From assembly GCA_036186865.1 (NCBI GenBank), contig AP025071.1:14908036-14972035 (forward strand): 64,000 bases of DNA, in the 5' to 3' direction. This document shows positions 60,223 through 64,000 of the stretch, piece by piece; position 1 is the stretch's first letter; each line of letters opens with the position of its first letter. A program made the position numbers and the translations under genes. Source of the DNA: Eustoma russellianum. Taxonomy: Eukaryota; Streptophyta; Magnoliopsida; Gentianales; Gentianaceae. Under the pieces are notes generated by a model. It searched no databases. It saw nothing but the letters and a program-made list of their open reading frames with translations, and was not told the origin of the DNA.

Positions 60223-61833
60223 ATGAATTTTGGAACATTCATGGCGTCAAATAACAATCCTGGTTCTTCCTCATCTGCCTCTCCTTCTATTCACTATGAT
60301 CCATCTGATGATCCGTTTTATATACATCCTAGTGATAACCCGTCCATGGTGTTGGTGCAGCCATTGTTGGATGGAAACAATTATCATGGATGGAGTAGGT
60401 CCGTAAGGAGGGCGTTGGAATCCAAGAATAAGATAGGTTTTATTGACGATTCTATTGAGAAGCCTGCAAAAGAAGCCAGGCGATATAATTCTTGGATGAA
60501 GGCCAACAATATGGTGGCTTCTTTGCTGGTTAACCCATTGATTCCAAGCATTGGACAAAGCGTCATCTGGTTAGATTCTGCAGTTGACATCTGGAGTGAT
60601 CTGAAGTCCAGGTATGGGAACGCTGACTCTTTTAGATTATCAGATCTTCAAGAAGAATTTTATTCCATTAGGCAAGAAGGTAGTAATGTGACTGAATACT
60701 ATACCAAGCTAAAAAGTGTGTGGGAAGAATTGATGGTCTTAAGATCTGTCCCCACATGTACATGTCGAAGATGCACATGTAATCTGACAAATGAGATTAA
60801 CAAATTTGTGGAAAATGATTGTGTGATAAAGTTTTTGAAAGGATTAAATGATGAGTTTGAGGCAGTGAAATCGCAAGTCCTGTTGTCCATTCCATTGCCA
60901 GATTTGAAAACAGCCTTCGCTATGGCAGTAAAGTTGGAGAGGAAGTTGAATTATACAGGAGGACAAGGACAATTTAACAATAATCCATCAGTTGTGATGA
61001 ATGTTAACAGTGCAGGGAGAGGAAGTGTATCTTGGCAGAAGCAGCGTGGTAGGAGAGTTAGGCGAGACATGCCAAGATCCCAGCAAGGTGGTTCTAGAAT
61101 ACCAGTTTGTAGTTATTGCAATATGAATGGTCATACAGTTGAGAAGTGTTATAAGAAACATGGGTACCTCCCAAGCTATAAGCCTAAGAGTCAGATTAAT
61201 ATGGTGAGCAATGATGGAAACAGTGCAATTTTTGAGGATAGTTTGAACCAGGATGAAGGGGAAGGATATGGTGCGTATGAAGCCTTGAACACAGTAGGGA
61301 CTAACTCTCAAAGTTATATGCCTCAAATGACACCTAGTTTGACACAGGAGCAGTATGCTCAGTTGATGAACCTGTTGCAAGAACATCAAGATGGAGAAAG
61401 AAAGGGAGTTACTGATTCTGCGAGTGCTTTGAATGTGCACCATGCTTCTATGTCAGCACAACAAACCAAGACTTCTGGTAAGTTCTTAGACTATGCATTG
61501 CATCAAAAATTGAATGTATGGATTTTAGACTCTGGAGCTAGTGAACATATTTGTTCTAGCATTCATCTATTTGCTTCTTATTATTCTGTTGACACCATAT
61601 CAGTAAAAATGCCTGATCAATCCTTAGCCCAGGTCACTCATATTGGGACAGTTCATGTAAACCCCCACCTTACCCTCACCAATGTCTTCTATGTACCATC
61701 CTTTGCCTTCAATTTGCTGTCACTCAGTAAACTTACACAGTCAGATATGTTAGCCATTGGATTTTGTTCCGATGTTTGCCTGATTCAGGACCTCAGAACC
61801 AAGAGGATGATTGGTTCAGCTGAGGTAGATTAA
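60223..61833 (+). pseudogene. gag and protease of copia element G
   Basis: 536 codons, the longest nearly intact retroelement frame here. The start at 60223 lies 9 bases after the PBS; the ATG at 60241 (MASNNN) is equally possible. The N-terminal copia gag domain has LLDGNNYHGWSRSVRRAL and NSWMKANNMVASLLVN (residues 50-110), then WEELMVLRSVPTCTC. The zinc knuckle CSYCNMNGHTVEKC begins at residue 296. Protease ILDSGASEHIC has its Asp at residue 436. Gag wording differs clearly from A, B, D and F and resembles Ale/Retrofit-type copia. A TAA at 61831 interrupts before GLYYL. Confidence 0.8.
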
Positions 61834-63050
61834 GGCTTGTATTATCTTCATGGCACGCCAAAGTTTCCTCCATGTCACACCAAACCCTTGGCACATGTTG
61901 TTAAGTCATCAGATACATTGCTATGGCACTCAAGGCTTGGGCATCCTTCTGCACCAAGACTAAAAGAAATTCAGAAGGTTGAACCACTTGTGATTGTTCC
62001 TGAATCCCAACACGTGTACAGTATGTCCTTTAGCCAAACAAAGAAGAACACCATTTCCTATTTCTAGTTCAGTTTCCTGCAGTCCTTTTTCTCTTGAACA
62101 GATTGACATTTGGGGTCCATATAAGTACCCAACATTGTACAAAAAAATATTACTTTTTTACTGTGATTGATGACTACAGTAGATATTGCTGGGTATATTT
62201 GATGAAAAATAAAGGAGAACCAGGTCCATTGTTGGAAGCTTTTGTCAGTTTGCTTCTGTTCACTGCTAATGTAAAAACTATCTGGACTGATAATGGACCA
62301 GAGTTTAGAATGATTCAGTTCTTTGCCACTCATGGCATTTTGCATCAAACCATCTGCGTTAATACACCACAGCAAAATGGGGTTGTTGAAGGAAAACACC
62401 AACATATTCTCAATGTAGCAAGGGCTCTCAGATTTCAGTCTCACTTACCTTCCTCATACTGGGGTTTCTGTGTGCAGCACTCAGTATATCTTATAAATAT
62501 CACTCCTTCACCCATCCTTCAACAGAAAACACCTCATGAGTTGTTGTACAAATCCCTGCCTATCTATTCTAATCTCAGAGTCTCTGGGTGTCTGGCCTTT
62601 GGCAGCAATACTCAGAATCACAAAGAAAAGTTTGCTGCCAGGGCATATAGAAGTGTGTTCTTGGGACTCTCACATACCACAAAAGGATATATATTGCAGA
62701 ACCTAACCACTAAGACAATATATATCTCGAGAGGTGTATCATTCTTTGAGTCAATCTTTCTCTTTATCCCTCAAGAACAGACCAATTCTACCACAAATAC
62801 TCAGTCACTGCACAATGCATCACACCATTATTCATTCCACCACACTGACATACAACCTACTCTCCAACCATCCTGTCGCCCAGAGTCTCCCAATCTGCCC
62901 CAAACAATTCAAATTCAGCTGATCCTTCTCAAAGCTCATCTCAATCGCATCCTATCCCTCATGAGCCAAATACATTCCTTCCCACTGAGAACCCACCTCA
63001 GTCACATCCTACTTCTCATGAGCCAGGAACATACCTTCATAATTCCTTAG
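61834..63050 (+). pseudogene. integrase of G
   Basis: Continues in the gag frame with LLWHSRLGHPS (zinc-binding histidines). The frame shifts near 62015, where C-x2-C and KQRRTPFP appear in another phase, and again at an A-run near 62145. The core then runs from FFTVIDDYSRYCW: first catalytic Asp in IDIWGPY, second in WTDNGPEF, Glu in NGVVEGKH (the usual RKH is GKH). A variable Ser/Pro/His-rich tail follows. Not functional because of the breaks. Confidence 0.85.
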
Positions 63051-64000
63051 ATGGACACATTGTCAGTCAAGCTCCATCATCTTCTCCTTTGCAGCCTGGA
63101 AACATTATCATTGAATTGCCCATTGCCCAAGGGGATCTGCCTAAGAAAAGGTCCCAACGTGCTAGACAACCTCCGCCATACCTTCAAAATTATCACTGCA
63201 ACAGCTTAACATCATACCAAGATATTCCAAATCCTGTCCATGCCTCACCTCATTCTATTGATAAATACATGTCTTATGCATCATTAGCTCCAAAGTATAA
63301 AGCATATATATATCAAGTTTGAATCTACATACAGAGCCTAATAGCTATGCAGAAGCCGCTGGTTCTGCTGTTTGGCAAGCAGTCATGGCTGCTGAGTTGG
63401 CAGCACCGGAGGCCAATAATACATGGAGCATGGTGCCTTTGCCTGAGGGCAAACATCCTATAGGTTGCAGGTGGGTGTATAAAGTGAAGCTGAAGGCTGA
63501 TGGATTGGTAGAGAGGCACAAGGCAAGGCTTGTGGCAAAAGGCTACACGTAGCAGTTGGCATTGATTATCAAGACACATTCTCACCTGTTGCCAAGATGA
63601 CCACAATAAGGGTAATTCTGGCCATGGCAGCTAGATTTCAATGGCCAATTCATCAGCTCGATGTTAACAACGCATTCCTGCATGGGGATCTCCATGAGGA
63701 CATTTATATGTTGCCGTCCCCAGGGCTGAATATTGTGGGTTCCAAGATGGTGTGCAAGCTGCATAAGTAACTATATGGGCTCAAACAAGTAAGTAGAGAG
63801 TGGAATGCCACTTTGACTAAATTTCTGATTTCTCATGGATTTCAGCAATCTAAATGCGACTACACAATGTTCACCAAGATTGTTGGTAAGTCTCTACTGG
63901 TCCTTTTAGTTTATGTAGATGACATCATTATCACTTATGACACTGAGGGGGCCATCACTGATATTAAACAAGTGCTGCACAATGAGTTCAAGATCAAGGA
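63051..64000 (+). pseudogene. reverse transcriptase of G, cut by window end
   Basis: A linker with KKRSQRARQPPPYLQNYHC leads into RT: EAANNTWSMVPLP-like start (63400s), CRWVYKVKLKADG, ARLVAKGYT. A TAG at 63550 and a frame change follow, then FSPVAKMTTIRV, HQLDVNNAFLHGDL, a TAA within HK-LYGLKQ (about 63768) and YVDDIIIT (63912-63923). RNase H and the 3' LTR lie beyond the window. Confidence 0.85.

Overview
This 64 kb window reads as repeat-rich plant nuclear DNA, probably from a eudicot. It is AT-rich, I recognise no intact host gene, and almost every coding trace belongs to an LTR retrotransposon of Ty1/copia or Ty3/gypsy type. Primer-binding sites match the plant initiator-tRNA-Met type (TGGTATCAGAGC). 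A tRNA-type SINE, a TRIM and a hAT-like DNA element complete the picture. The setting looks like old, heterochromatic, repeatedly invaded sequence.

Left part (1-20123). An internally deleted copia element (H) ends with a 2.66 kb LTR at 3042. Next comes a non-coding gypsy-type element (J): 5' LTR end to 3900, PBS at 3903, 3' LTR from 7903. A 2.07 kb hAT-like element (K, 4488-6556, 8-bp target duplication GACTCAAC) sits in the J interior. A related gypsy derivative (I, minus strand, 9679-19649, duplication TTTGG) interrupts the J 3' LTR. I has 4.3-4.4 kb LTRs around only 1.2 kb of interior, which keeps a gag fragment and a pol C-terminal fragment.

Middle (20124-49270). This is a Russian-doll nest. 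Copia element D (minus strand) is split by B (plus, 21085-45302, duplication GTTAC). The 5' LTR of B is split by A (plus, 22374-35276, duplication CTATT/CTATA). The gag gene of A is split by a solo LTR (25654-27099, duplication GGAGT). A and B have long LTRs (about 3.0 and 2.75 kb), several polypurine tracts and RT sequences like the SIRE/Maximus (Sirevirus) copia lineage. All their genes carry stops, frameshifts or lost catalytic residues.

Right part (49271-64000). Copia element F (49828-55896) is damaged. It is followed by a 418-bp TRIM (57321-57738, duplication TCTTT), a solo LTR of the F family (57762-58615, duplication GGTGT), a degraded SINE (about 59250-59434, minus) and a further copia element G, which runs off the window end within reverse transcriptase.

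The most interesting unexplained signal is an array of CGATCG-centred palindromic words in the LTRs of three otherwise different copia families (B, D, F). Also notable are a three-module palindrome in the A LTR, MYB3R/MSA-like palindromes in the B LTR, and a TATA box inside an inverted repeat in the F LTR. I did not find a convincing new protein system; the novelty lies in LTR regulatory architecture and nesting.
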